Made by a program: the position numbers and the translations under genes
Shown here: positions 33,379 to 45,384 of the stretch, in pieces
Position numbering within the stretch: position 1 is the stretch's first letter
Layout: each line of letters opens with the position of its first letter
Assembly: GCF_000003195.3 (NCBI RefSeq)
Contig: NC_012871.2
Span: 57,465,802-57,529,801, forward strand
DNA from: Sorghum bicolor
Lineage: Eukaryota; Streptophyta; Magnoliopsida; Poales; Poaceae
Length of the DNA stretch: 64,000 nt
Direction: 5' to 3'
The notes under the pieces: generated by a model
The model's database searches: none
The model's input: the letters and a program-made list of their open reading frames with translations, nothing else
Told to the model about the DNA's origin: nothing

Positions 33379-35184
33379 CTAATACTGCTGATCGTTCCAT
33401 AACCATGCCCAGTTGTTGAGCTGCGTCCCAGCGCCATCGTCCTCTTCGGCAGCGCGCTCGAGGCTCTCCTCCACGCCCGTGGCGAGCAGGGCGTCCGGGA
33501 GGAAGAAGGTGCGGTCGTCGGCGCCACCGCAGCCGTCGTCCTCTGGCGACGACGGAGGCGAGCACGCACCGGCGAAGTAGGACTCCGGGCTGTCGTTGCT
33601 CCCTGGCGCCGCCGCTGCAGTGCTGCCGGTGGCGATCTCGGAGCAGAGGCAGAGCTTGTCTTCTTCGAAAAGAGCATAGGCTGTCTCTTGAGTGGCAACT
33701 GTAAACTCTTCCGGCTCTGACGCCGACGACTCCTTCGCTTGCAGTTTCTCAGTTAACGTGATCACCTGATGATACGAATGGCGATATGTATAAGTATATA
33801 ACACTGATGAAAATGAAATAGAAACCTTCTTTGAGGGGTTTTACATTGACTGTGTATGATTACACAAAATGATACTCTTCTTGATGACCTGATCAGGTTC
33901 AGGCACCGAAACATACATGAACAGCAACTGGCAGTGACATGTGAAATAATGCAGCGTCTAGCTCTGGCTCAACACAGTGGCCCTACTAATCAATGCTGGT
34001 TTCGGATTCTTGATTATGCATGATTAGAGATTGACCTGATTCATCCGTCGGATTGTTATCAATCCCGCAGTCTGCTGCTCTGTTCAATTTTTAATCGAGA
34101 TACCCCTAGATGCTAGGCCTAGCCTACACGGGTGTATACTAGGAGAGAATATGCTTGCGGCGTGGCAAGTTTAGGAACGCCCGAAGTTCATACTTTTAGG
34201 AAAGCATCTATAAAGATGCATCCACATCTAGGCCTTGTTTGGTTCCCAAAAAATTTTGCAAAATTTTTCAGATTCCCCGTCACATCGAATCTTTAGACAC
34301 ATGCATGAAGTACTAAATATAGACAAAAATAAAAACTAATTGCACAGTTTGGTCGGAATTGACGAAACAAATCTTTTGAGCCTAGTTAGTCCATGATTGG
34401 ACAATATTTGTCAAATACAAACGAAAAAGCTATAGTGTCTATTTTGTAAAATATTTTGGAACTAAACAAGGCCCTAGTCAATTTCCTTTTCAAACAAATA
34501 AATCTACCAATTCGATCAGGATGATCACCTGTGAGCGGAGGCGATCGTTGTCGGCGAGGAGCGCGTCGCGGCCGGCGAGGAGGTCGTCGTGCGCGGCCCT
34601 GAGGCGGTCGAAGTCCTGCTCCAGCTGCTTGGTCCTCCAGCGCGCGCGGCGGTTCTGGAACCACACGGCCACCTGGCGCGGCGCGATCCCGAGCCTTCGC
34701 GCCAGCTCGCTCTTCCGCTCGGGCTCCAGCTTCCGCTTCTCCTCCTCGAAGCTCAGCTCCAGCTCCCGCACCTGCTCCGCCGTCAGCCGCCGCTTCGTCC
34801 GCTCCTGCTGCTGCGGCCCGTGGAGGAGCTCGTAGTCGAAGCCGCCGCACAGCTCGTCGTCGCCCAGCTCCAGCTGCGGCTCCTCGTGCGCCGTCGTTAG
34901 CTGAAACGCCCGCTTGCGCCGGCCGTCCGCCGCCGCACCGGCAGCAGCGCTGGCGCCACCCACCAACGGCAATCCTGCATATGACGACGAGAGGGCATGA
35001 GCCACGCATGTTCCAAGAAATAAGTTGCGCTTCAATCAGATAACCGCCGTCACCATCACTGACCTCGAAGGAATCCGCCGCCGCCGCGGCCGCCAAAGAG
35101 AAACACCTGTCCGCCGCCATCGCCGTCGCCGGCAGCACGGAATGGCACAGCGGAGCTGCTGATCATGCTACGAGCGTAGTCCAT
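33379..35184 (-). CDS. Class I HD-Zip transcription factor, three exons
   Basis: Exons 35184-35064, 34974-34529 and 33765-33379 join with GT/AG sites (GTCAGT/TGCAG, GTGATC/TCAG) into 317 residues. The N-terminus is Gly-rich ([10 protein letters not shown]). The homeodomain spans about residues 99-156 with the recognition helix [12 protein letters not shown]. The leucine zipper has Leu at 158, 165, 172, 179, 186 and 193, exactly seven apart, and exon 3 supplies the last turn. The C-terminus is acidic with an aromatic end ([12 protein letters not shown]), typical of an activation motif. Class I proteins bind CAATNATTG as dimers in the nucleus. Zipper and SLTEKLQ-like residues suggest the HOX8/HOX16-ATHB5 group (from memory). 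The loop between homeodomain helices 1 and 2 has one extra residue ([11 protein letters not shown]). Intron 2 (763 bp) contains a MITE. Confidence 0.88.
34233..34472. mobile_element. MITE, GGCCTTGTTTAG family, inside HD-Zip intron 2
   Basis: Starts GGCCTTGTTTGGTTCCC and ends AACTAAACAAGGCC, about 240 bp, with CTA on both sides as a 3-bp target duplication. It fits within intron 2 and leaves both splice sites intact. Confidence 0.85.
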
Positions 35185-36468
35185 GCACCAAGGACTAACA
35201 CGAACCAAAAAAAAAAAGAAACTCTATGTATGTACTGAACGTCTGTATGTATGCAGTATGCTCCTCCACCTCTTGTCCTCTTGTTGAAGCACGGCACGGA
35301 GGTCGCCAGGCGGCCGGAGCTAGCCTGATCAGAAGGAGGGCGCGGCGGCGGCGGCGGCGGGGAACTTGTGGCGGAAGAAGCTGGTGCTCCACGGCATGCG
35401 CGTCGACGACTTGGTGGGGTACAGCGAGAACCCCATGGCCCCGCCGCCGCCGGATGAGAAGGTACCAGGCTTCGTCAGTGCAAGTTTTGCGCGGGGAACG
35501 GTTGGCCGGAGAAGCTGGCCGGCCGGCGGGTGTCGTCCACCACCAGAGATCTGAGATGCGGCCCCACTGGAATGAGGCTGGGGTTGTACGATGTCGTGTC
35601 CAGTGGTGGTGGCGGCAATTTGTGTGGGTTAACCGGTAAACTCTGAAGCTTGGAAGAGGGGTGGAATTTATAGAAGAGCATTCGGAGGGTTCGGGTCTCT
35701 ATGACCGAAATGCCCTTTTATTTGGTGAGGTGTTTTGTTGTCTTATTCGAGGATTAAGGCATATTCGTCTTCTTCTATACGTTAGAATTTTATAAAAATA
35801 TTTTCAGCTGGTTGAATTTGTAAAATTTGCTGATAATAAATAGTTTAAAATCATTGGAAATTTGATTGGGATTCAAACTTTCGTAGGATTTATATGAGGT
35901 CTATGTCATCATGTGCTATGACAAAAGATCAATTACCTACGTCAAACTCATGGAAACATATTTTTTGCATTTTTTTTTTCAAAGAAAAAACTAAGCTGTT
36001 AACAGTTTTGCAACCGGCCGGTCCTATTCTTTATTAGGAGCGCTTCTCTTCTGTGACACCGTTTCGCGCAAGTAGAAAGACAAGCCACACGCTCCACAGT
36101 CCACACAAAATTAAAAGCACCTTTTGCCCTTTGGAAACCTAAAAGGCTAATTAAGAAATGGCTCTGTGGTAATGGTACACCACACACTGAATTTTCATGT
36201 ACTACCTTAACAAGTTAGCGAGCTTAGTAAACACAGTTATGTCAGCGTCATGACAGGGCGACACGTGCGTATAAACCAGCTGATGATTCAGTCACATTGA
36301 TATATACGGAGTAGGTATTATTTGAGGGTGTAAACTGTGAAGGAATCATGCGACATGCATGGCAATTTGTGGTAAGTAGCCGATGTATTTGCTGGTCCCA
36401 TTTCCAGCAGCGAACTGATGCAACTTGTGTTTTCTTTTTTCTCTTTTCGCCCCTATATCCCTTGATTA
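35185..36468. other. Upstream region of the HD-Zip gene
   Basis: No gene is recognised. A GC-rich block at 35240-35640 has an open + frame (35366-35554; WRKKLVLHGMRVDDLVGYSENP in part) that could be an exon fragment but matches no family I know. An A-rich run sits at 35208-35219. Around 36270 ACACGTGCG is followed by TATAAA, a promoter-like arrangement without a gene behind it. Confidence 0.35.
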
Positions 36469-38261
36469 GGCCTTGTTTAGATGCGAAATCTTTTTGAATT
36501 TCACTACTGTAGCACTTTCGTTTGTTTGTGGCTGAAAGAATCAAGATGTCCAAGAGGGGGGTGAATTGAGTTTCTCTAAAAATTTAAGCAACCTATAAGC
36601 TCCAATTCAACCCCTTATGCCTAGTGTGACTAGAGAGCTACCGGATAAAAGTTTTGCAACCTAGTTCCAATCCTATTCTAGTATGACAATTCTAAGAATA
36701 TAAAAACACAAAGTAAATGCTAGAATGTAAAGGAGTAGTGGAAGAAATTGTTCGGCGATGTTTTGTCGAGGTATCAGAGAGTCGCCACTCTCCACTAGTC
36801 CTCGTTGGAGCACCCGCGCAAGGGTCTTGCTCCCCCTTGGTCCGCGCAAGGACCAAGTGCTCTCTACGGGCTGATTCTTCGACACTCCGTCGCGGTGAAT
36901 CGCCCAAAACCGCTCACAAGCTTGGCATGAGCCACCCACAAGAACTCCGGGCAGTCTTCGTGCCTCCAATCACCACCGAACCGTCTAGGCGATGGCGATC
37001 ACCAAGAGTAACAAGCAATGAACTCTCACTTGACCCAAACAAGGCTCTAGAGAGTGGTGGATGCACACTTGACTCTTGGAATTCAACTAGAGAAGGATTC
37101 TCACAAGAAATCACTAAAATCTCAATCCTCTCTAGGCTCTTGCAACTCTCTTGCTCCACAACAAGTTTCTCTGATGTTCAAATGGGCAAGAGACCTCTCA
37201 TGGACGAGGTGGAGGAGTATAAATACACCCCACGAAGTCCAAAGGTCAGCCAACCGTTTTCCACTGAAAACGGGATCACCGGACGCTGTTGATGTTGCAC
37301 CGGACGCTCTGCACCGAGCGTCCGGTGACACTTCAATGGCTAACTGTACTTGGTCTGACAGGTCACCGGACGCTACTTACGCTACTTCTCAGCGTCCGGT
37401 GGCACCGTCCGGTGCTCCGGGGAGTTTTACAAACTCCTCGAGTTTAAGACCGAACGCTACCCGGTGCGTCCGGTGCTAGCGTCCGGTGCTCGGGGCAGGT
37501 TTACAACCTCCCTGGGTATGGGAACGGACGCTGCCCGGTGAGTCCGGTGCCAGCGTCCGGTGCCTAACCCTAAGCACCGAAACCCTCCAACGGCTAAGGA
37601 CCTCACCGGACGCACTCACAGAGCGTCCGGTGCAGCGTCCGGTGCCTACTTAGGCACCCTAACTTCGTCGAAACGCGATCGTTCGAAAACGAAGTTGGTT
37701 CCTCTCGATCTAAGGACTATCTCTGAGCTGCCTAGTGCTAGGTTTACTAAGTGTGCACCACACCTAAACCTAAAGCCTTGCCTAAGTCAAGCTACTAGAT
37801 CAAAGCCCCTCTTAATAGTACGGTCAAAGGAAAACAAAGCCCTAAACTACTCTAAGTGCCCTTCTTCACCATATGGCACTTAGACCTAGTCTAGTCTTGA
37901 CGATGTTCATCCATCCTTTGAAAACCGAAACGATTTCCACTACTAAGTAGGCATGTACGTCCCTGTTCATCGAGTACTTATTACCATGACCTCACAAATG
38001 ACTTTGCCTCTGCAAAACACACGTTAGTCATAGCAATCAACATTGTCTTTAATCACCGAAATAATTAGGGGCCTAGATGCTCTTTCAGTGGCAAATATTG
38101 TCCAATCATAGGCTATCTAAGAGTCAAAAGATTCGTCTCGTGATTTACAGGCAAACTGTGTAATTTGTTTTTGTTTTCGTCTATATTTAATACTTTATGC
38201 ATGTGCCGTAAGATTCGATGTGACGGAGAATCTTGAAAACTTTTTGGTTTTTGAGTTGAAC
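36469..38261. mobile_element. MITE, GGCCTTGTTTAG family, split by a solo LTR
   Basis: The left part 36469-36532 (GGCCTTGTTTAGATGCG to TTGTTTGTGGC) continues after the LTR at 38093 (AAATATTGTCCAATC) to about 38261 (GAGTTGAACTA). The right terminus is missing and is fused to the next, inverted MITE copy. Confidence 0.8.
36533..38087 (-). repeat. Solo LTR of the same Sirevirus family
   Basis: A 1555-bp copy of the Sirevirus LTR in reverse orientation, starting TGAAAGAATCAAG on + and ending GCTCTTTCA. The 5-bp target duplication GTGGC is on both sides (36528-36532 and 38088-38092). No internal element sequence is present, so it arose by LTR-LTR recombination. The CACCGGACGC cluster is present at about 37280-37640. 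It is more diverged from the LTRs at 7.4 and 19 kb than those are from each other. Confidence 0.92.
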
Positions 38262-38488
38262 TAGTTCCAAAAAATTTTGCAAATTTTTCAGATTCTCCGT
38301 CACATCGAATCTTACGGCATATACATGGAGCATTAAATATAGATAAAAAATAACTAATTGTACAGTTTACCTATAATTTGTGAGAGGAATCTTTTGAGCC
38401 TAGTTAGTCCATGATTGAACAATATTTGTCAAATACAAACGAAAATGCTACAGTCCCCATTTTGCAAATTTTTTGAAACTAAACAAGT
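38262..38488. mobile_element. Second MITE copy in inverted orientation
   Basis: Starts GTTCCAAAAAATTTTGC directly after the first copy's GAACTA and ends AACTAAACAAG. The terminal GGCC is missing at both the junction and the outer end. The two copies form an inverted pair whose centre was lost. Confidence 0.75.
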
Positions 38489-38713
38489 GAGAGAAGCGAT
38501 ATGTTGTTCTGTCTTCCCGTTCTGCTTTGGCACCATCCCAAATAGGTACGCATCACGTTTCTTGAGAAATCAAACATTTTTAAGTTTAAAAGGTATTATA
38601 GAATTTTCATTAAAAAAGAATTATAAAAATAATATCAATATTATATCTTTAAATAAATTTATTATAAAAGTATATTTTGTTATCAATCTAACGATACTTA
38701 CTACAACAACATA
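38489..38713. other. Gene-free stretch
   Basis: AT-rich spacer between two MITEs, with no feature recognised. Confidence 0.4.
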
Positions 38714-38971
38714 CTCCCTCTATACCCATAAAGAAAGTCGTTTAGTACAATGATACGGTCTCCAAAACCTAACTTTGACTCTTTGTTTTTATAAAAATAT
38801 TTATCAAAAAGTGTTATATGTATATTTTTATGAAAATATTTTTCAAGACAAATCTATTCATATGGTTTTTACATTTCCAAACTCAACAACTTAAAAGTTA
38901 TTCATGACTTATATTCCCAATGTTTGACCCAAACTCGTGCAAAACGACTTTCTTTATAGGTATGGAGGGAC
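38714..38971. mobile_element. Stowaway MITE
   Basis: The ends CTCCCTCTATACCCATAAAG and its inverse (CTTTATAGGTATGGAGGGAC), both continuing into AAGTCGTTT, form about 30-bp inverted repeats. TA dinucleotides flank both sides (38712-38713 and 38972-38973). The 258-bp length is typical. Confidence 0.88.
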
Positions 38972-38973
38972 TA

Positions 38974-40163
38974 TGTTTACTTTATATTGTTTTTTAGCAA
39001 TGATGTTGTAGTGTAAATTTAGAGGGTTCCTTTATATTATTTTTTTATAATAGCATATGTGGGTAATTTAGATGAAGATCAAGATGTTACTAACGGAGGT
39101 GGGTAATTTTGATGTGCATTTAGGAATTAGGAGGCTAGTTTTATGTAATGACACATGTGGATTTAAAAAATAGAATAAATCTAATTGCCAATATCGATGA
39201 TTTCTATATTTCTATATTTATATTTTTATCTTAGCATGTTTCTTGAGAACTAATGTGGAACTTTCAAAAATAAGAGCCTCCAACTAGTGACACACTTATT
39301 CGCGTGCATTGTCGCATACATCTGCAACCATGTCCTTACAACGTAATGAAAGCTTATGTTTCCATGTTTGCCCGTGCAAAACATAGCGTGTAAATAAATA
39401 TACCATTTTTTCCAAAAGGAAACTGATAATGATGAATAGACTGAAGAAAGGTGTTGGAATTTGGGGTTGGAACGGCCAAAGAGAAACTAAAAGAATGCTT
39501 CGTGGTATATGCTACTACTGCCGTGGGACTAGTCGACTAGAGCTAGACGAACAAATAAGCGATGCGGTTATTCTCTTCGTTGAACGCAATATCAGATACC
39601 CTAGATAAGCATATGATCCTTACCAATCTCAGTTAAACAATGCAAGCACAAATGCTTTGCTTTGCTATCTGATTTTACTTCTGATAGCATTTGCCGGACT
39701 TGTTTTGTCCTCTCCAAGAAGAACCCAAGAGGGAATATTTTGTCACTCTTATCTGAAGAAAAGGAATATAATCCTGATGTGTAGGAACACGCATCTAACG
39801 CGTTCGCGAAAAAAAAAATAATCGTGATGTGTAGGTGTGATGAATTGTAGCTTTCAGCTAGTATCCTCAAATATGCCTTTAGTTGCTTGGTGTCATGTTT
39901 CACATAACCACATGGCATAGGAATTCCCGGTTGTCCAATCCTCAGCTACCACTCAGGAACACTCCTGAGTACCTATTACTAGTAGCTTATATTCTTAGGT
40001 CCAGATTCAGAGAATCAGATGGACAAATGCCGTGTTCTTGGCCAACCACTTGTTCCATGCAGATTGCAGCAGGCTTTCAGAAGCAGAGGTGTCATCGCAG
40101 TCAATTCTGATCCCCACTATGAAGAGATAATATATTTTTCTCTAGTTTCTTGCTGTTGTTTAA
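38974..40163. other. Gene-free stretch
   Basis: AT-rich intergenic DNA. The - frame 39918-39601 (containing FSSDKSDKIFPLGFFLERTK) could be a broken gene fragment but is not recognised. A target duplication base triplet TAA for the next MITE lies at 40161-40163. Confidence 0.35.
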
Positions 40164-40403
40164 GGCTGTGTTAGTTCATGAAATGAAAATTTTCATGATA
40201 CTGTAGCATTTTGTTTGTTTGTGATAATTATTGTTCGATCATGGACGAACTAGGCTCAAAAGATCTGTCTCGTATATTTCGACCAAACTATGGAATTAGT
40301 TTTTACTTTCGTCTATATTTAATACTCTATACATGTGTCTAAAGATTCGATGTGATGTGGAATCTTGAAAGTTTTTAGATTTTGGGTGGAAGTAAACGAG
40401 GCC
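40164..40403. mobile_element. Diverged MITE, GGCCTTGTTTAG family
   Basis: Starts GGCTGTGTTAGTTCATG and ends AAACGAGGCC, with TAA on both sides. The internal words TTCGTCTATATTTAATACTC and AAAGATTCGATGTGAT match the family. Confidence 0.75.
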
Positions 40404-40497
40404 TAATTTCTCACCAATTCTCAATGAGTGAGGTTTCTGTTCTTAGCAGGGATGCACTTTAGTGGTACACTGGTACTGCAGGATACTCACAAATGAC

Positions 40498-40843
40498 TTG
40501 TTTAGTTCTCCACCAAAAAATTTTTCATCCATCCCATCGAATCTTTGGACACATGCATAAAACAATAAATATACATAAAAAATAAACTAATTACACAGTT
40601 TGGTTGAAAAACGTGAGACGAATCTTTTAAGCCTAGTTACTCCATGATTAGCCTTAAGTGCTACAGTAACCCACATGTGCTAATGATAGATTAATTATGC
40701 TTAATAGATTTGTCTTGCAGTTTCCTGATGAGCTATGTAATTTGTTTTTTTATTAGCTTCTAAAAACCCCTCCCGACATCCTTCCGACATATTCGATGTG
40801 ACATTCAAAAAATTTTCATTTTCAATCTAAACAGGGCCTCAAG
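40498..40843. mobile_element. Longer Tourist-like MITE, related family
   Basis: Starts ACTTGTTTAGTTCTCCACC and ends TCTAAACAGGGCC. About 340 bp, sharing CATCGAATCTTTGGACACAT and AATCTTTTAAGCCTAGTTA with the shorter family but with a different right half. Confidence 0.6.
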
Positions 40844-41784
40844 TCTCAACACCTGTGCTGCCCTAACAGGAACTGATCTGACTTTCTGTAGTTTTCTGAT
40901 GAATGATCAATTGTGACCTAATCAAATTATGTGTGACAATTAGCTGGTTAAGTAATCTTATCTGTTCACCATATTTTTTAGGGCCTTTTGTTCCACTTGT
41001 CTGCCTGGCCAGTGGGAAGTAGGCAACTGGGTACGGTTGTCGGCATATAGACTACTGGAGGGGAAAAAATACTCAGGATAAAGGAATCGCGACAAAACTT
41101 TTATTTGAAAGGAATTGACATATTCTCAGAAAAACCATCTGATTCGTGAGACAGCAGGTCCATGTGTTTCTCGTTTTACGTTCATTTTCTGTGAAATATA
41201 TATAATTTTGGAACGTGTCAAAACACAAAAAGGAAGAGATCTAACGATAATGAAATAAAGAAATAAAGCACCATGAAAATAAAAAAAGGTTCGACTTTAT
41301 TTTTTTAATTAAAAATAATAAAGGCCAACTTCAACATTTTCGACTTTTCATCTCGTCTTTCAAGCTGAGGCCCAATTTTCTCCTGTAAAGCATTTTTTCC
41401 ATCTCTACTTTGAATCCATCCACATGACCTTTTGATTTTGTACAAAGTCTGTAATCCACTTTGAAAAATAAAATAAAAACAACAACACAAGCCGTATTAT
41501 TTTTCAAAAGAAAATAAAAACTAAAAGGAAGAAACAAGTCCAAGAGTTGAATAAGCTCTTTCTCTGAAACCAGCTGTGAACTCGTGTGGATTGCACGATC
41601 TGAGCCACACAAACGAAAAGGCACAATCTTGTGATTGGTGGACTCTTGTAACTAACCGCCTAGGACCGAGGTTTCCTGATGACCTGGGTAACCGTCCAAT
41701 TATCAAACAGCAACACTTCTTCCAAGTGACAAGTGAGAGCCAATTGCTGATACACAATTGATTTAACCATTCATGGTACTAGGA
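40844..41784. other. Gene-free stretch
   Basis: AT-rich DNA with open frames of up to about 97 codons and no recognisable motifs. No feature seen. Confidence 0.4.
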
Positions 41785-42014
41785 GGATTCCCCGCGCGTT
41801 GTTGCGGTTACGAGGAAGAAATATAAATAGATTAGAATATGTATTGCCATAGACAACTTGCATGTTTATAGAAATAGATGACTTGCTAATATGGACATTA
41901 CAATTGTGTGATCTAGTGAATTTTAATTATATATGTGATAGTGGATTGCTTAGTTGGATAGCTTGTATGTTGAGAGAAATAAATAGTGGAGTTTTACTTT
42001 ATAAGAGTATAAGA
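41785..42014. repeat. Dispersed repeat, first copy
   Basis: Starts GGATTCCCCGCGCGTTG and runs to AGTATAAGA. It is homologous in the same orientation to 44867-45330, where a MITE has been inserted. The family was not identified. The Pack-MULE target duplication is its last nine bases. Confidence 0.7.
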
Positions 42015-42335
42015 GAGCTTTTTACCTGTATGCCATTATAAAAGATTGACCAAACCACCATGCCACTAAAAAGTTGTTTCGCACCGCTGTGCCCAACTTC
42101 ATCTTCGCCTATACCTGTGTGCCATTCTGTCCATTTTGAAGCCTAACGGCAGGTCTCACAATAGACTTGAATGCCCCTAGGCCACTTGGTCTCCATAATA
42201 AATTTTTTTTGTCCCCAGTGCCACTGACGGCCAAATATAAAAAAATAATAATATTACACTTTATACTACATAAACATAAAAAAAATATAGAACATCATAA
42301 AGATAATCAGAAAAAAATAAAAGAAAGGTAAAATG

Positions 42336-42541
<206 letters not shown>

Positions 42542-42567
42542 ATCATAATCTCTTTTCCGCCGCCGCA

Positions 42568-43008
42568 CTAGGCTAATGGCGAGCATGCCTGCACTGGTCT
42601 GCAAGCAAGACGGAAAAATCTCTCCCTCACGAACACGTCGCTGTCGCTGTCGGAGTTCCAGCTCATCTCCCTCACGAACCCCTGCGTCGGGACGGCCACG
42701 ACGGACGCCGGCGCCTTGTCGAAGCCCAGCGCTCCTACGCTGCCGGACTCAAGAGCCGAGGCCTTGGCCGCGCAGGAGCCCTGCGCGCCGAGGGCGGGCA
42801 CAGCGTCGGGCTCGGCGGCGGCTCCGGTGTCGCGGCCGCAGGCGTCGTCGTCGTCGTTAGGGGAGGCGGGCGCCTGGTCGACGAGCTCGGCGGAGAGCTT
42901 GGCTCCGACGAGGAGGAAGCGGGTGTGCTTGGCGGTGAGGTCGTTGGCGCTGTGGATGGGGTCGTCGCAGTCGGGGCACAGGATGGCGCGGTCCTCCACG
43001 CAGAACAC
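42568..43008 (-). pseudogene. Captured B-box (BBX/DBB-type) zinc-finger fragment
   Basis: On -, an open frame of 146 codons without an ATG begins FCVEDRAILCPDCDDPIHSA and continues NDLTAKHTRFLLVGAKL, the second half of a B-box with its Cys, Asp and His ligands. This is most like the second B-box of light-signalling BBX proteins (STO/BBX22 type). A Ser/Asp-rich tail with SWNSDSDSDVF follows and stops at TAG 42568. The first zinc ligands and the first B-box are missing, and the upstream bases are a low-complexity CTC run. It lies between MULE TIRs, so it is a transduplicated fragment. Expression as a truncated protein or regulatory RNA cannot be judged from sequence. Confidence 0.82.
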
Positions 43009-43283
43009 GAGGCGGAGGAGGAGGAGCAGACACGGCGGTGGACAGATGCGGCCTGTCGCTTGCGGGCGCTCCTGTGACTACAAGGGCAAAAGGGACATTT
43101 TCCTATCCAGGACCCACGTGCTAGACATCTTTAACGTCACAAAACGAACGGAATGAGGATGGAATGGCACACGGGTATAGTCGAAGATTAAGTTGGGCAC
43201 AGCGGTGCGAAACAACTTTTTAGTGGCATGGTGGTTTGGTCAATCTTTCATAATGGCATGCAGGTAAAAAGCTCAGTATAAGA

Positions 43284-44866
43284 TAAGGTCTCCGACTCCG
43301 ATGTGGATGGTGTTGATGGACCCTTGGTGTAGCCCACACACTGCATGATCAGCACCTCGCCTCGCTTGGAAGTTGGTACTCGGGAAAGGCTCTGAGCCGC
43401 TAACCGCCTGCTCCGCCATGGCAGCACCGGTTTAACAGAAGGTGCTTGGGAGGCTCACTAATTAGCAGAGAGTCCCTCTTACATGTCACTTTGTTGATGA
43501 AGCTATTGAGGTAGTGTTTGACGGAGTCATCATTGTCCATAGTCTCGAAGGTATCCACTAGCGACGAACTGGGAGGGCCAACATCTACCATGGGGTCGAC
43601 TGATCCGAAGCCTAGCGGGTAGCTGTGCTTCGTGAGTCTTTGGCGAGTCCCCTGCCCACAGAATAGGGCACAAGTGAGGAGAGAGAGAGGACGACTGCGC
43701 ACGGTGGAACACAGAAAAAAGGCCTTTGGGGAGGATTGGTGGCTCACCATAGGACACGACGCAGGTAGAGGTCGCTCGATGCACGGAGAGTCGCTGTCGT
43801 GCAGATAACTCGTGGTGATGCAGTTGATCACTTGTTCCTCAGTTGGTGCGATCGTGAACCTAGAAGGGGAGAGGTTAGGCCTCCAGTGTCCAGTGGTGGT
43901 GGCTCACCATCGACGCCGGGCACAGCCTGGGGGCTTCCATTGTCGCCTGGCTGCGGAGATCGTTGCTGATGGGACACGGCGATGGCACAGAGGCGGTAGG
44001 TATCGAGAAGGCGACAGGGATCTTGGTCAGTGGAGACGCTTGGGATGGGGTGGATTCGGGAGTTTACTTTTTCACCGATCGCACGAGCGGGGCGGATCGA
44101 CGTAACCAAACAACTGTCGCACCATTTTGTGGTCTTACTTTTGTTCTTTTTAGTTGTAGGAGATATTTTCATTTTTTAAAATAATGCCCATTTTCTAAAG
44201 ATTGCAACAAGGAATAAGATAAAAAGTTGAAAGCCAAGTTAGGTTCATGATGTCAGAAAAAGAGTGGAGGTTACATAACTTAACGTAAGGCTTTAATATG
44301 TAAATACATATTGAAACCCACATAGGTGAAATGCAAATAATAAAAACATATATGGAGCAATTGGTAAATTTATCACAAATGTGTAGGGATTATATTGTGA
44401 TAGGAAAGAATAGAGAGATATAGTAAACATACTTAATTTGATTCATTCTATATACTTTATTACTATATTTATCCATCAAATTTTGATATTCATATAATAT
44501 GAGATTTTTGGTGCAGCTTATTGGAGGCCTAAGCATCAACTAGCTAGAACCTTATAAGAAATAAGCAATAGAAGTTTATGTTTAGTACCAACAACTAATA
44601 TTAGACTACTTGTATTAATTTGCACACATTTTCTCTTTTGTTGTTTTTTAACAGAATATGCATATAGATATTTTTTAATCTTCATCCACTAAACTTATCA
44701 TTTACCAATATCTATGATTTTATCTATATCTTTTCGGCTTATATGTAGCACCTTCAATATGCATTTGGTGGAACTTAACTTCAGTTATGATTGTAGCCAC
44801 CTTTGGTTGCACTGCCGTCCACATTTTCCAAAGTGTTGAATTTTCTAAAGAATTAGGAGGATTCCT
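43284..44866. other. Intergenic stretch, possible decayed transposon
   Basis: A moderately GC-rich block at 43290-44130 has overlapping open frames on both strands. The - frame 43831-43400 (FGSVDPMVDVGPPSSSLVD) resembles hypothetical proteins common in grass transposons but is not identified. The remainder is AT-rich. No confident gene. Confidence 0.35.
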
Positions 44867-45330
44867 TGCGCACGTGTTGCCGCGGGTATGACGAAGGAAT
44901 ATAAAAATGTTAGAATATGTATTGTCTAGTTGGACAGTTTGCATGTCTAGAGAAATATGTGAGGCCTTGTTTAGTTCCCAAAAAATTTCTGGACTCTCCG
45001 TCACATTGAATCTTGCGATACATGCATGGAGTATTAAATTTAGACGAAAATAAAAACTAATTACACAGTTTGCCTGTAAATTACAAGATGAATCTTTTGA
45101 CCCTAATTAGTTTATGATTGGACAATATTTGCCACAAACAAACGAAAGTGCTAAAGTACCCAAAATCCAAAATTTTTGCCAACTAAACAAGGCCTGACTT
45201 GCTGACGTGGACATGACAATAGCATGAGCTAATGGATTTTAATTGTATGTGATAGTGATTGCCTAGTCCGATAGCTTATATGTTGAGAAAAATATATAGT
45301 GGAGTTTTGCTTTATAAAAGTATAAGATTA
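44867..45330. repeat. Dispersed repeat, second copy, with MITE insertion
   Basis: Homologous to 41785-42014, from GGATTCCTTGCGCACGTG to AGTATAAGATTAG. The homology is interrupted exactly by the MITE at 44963-45194. Confidence 0.7.
44963..45194. mobile_element. MITE, GGCCTTGTTTAG family
   Basis: 232 bp, GGCCTTGTTTAGTTCCC to AACTAAACAAGGCC, with the 3-bp target duplication TGA at 44960-44962 and 45195-45197. The empty site is visible in the homologous repeat at 41785-42014. Confidence 0.92.
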
Positions 45331-45384
45331 GTAGTATTGTCTTATCATGAAAAATAGTGTGGTTACAATTATATACTATTTTTT

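Noticed and set aside
36255..36290. ACACGTGCG plus TATAAA as a promoter
   Set aside because: No gene follows on + within the MITE/LTR region, so it is likely chance or a remnant.
43400..44184. Possible gene on either strand
   Set aside because: Open frames overlap without splice structure or known domains. Only a decayed-transposon guess is possible.
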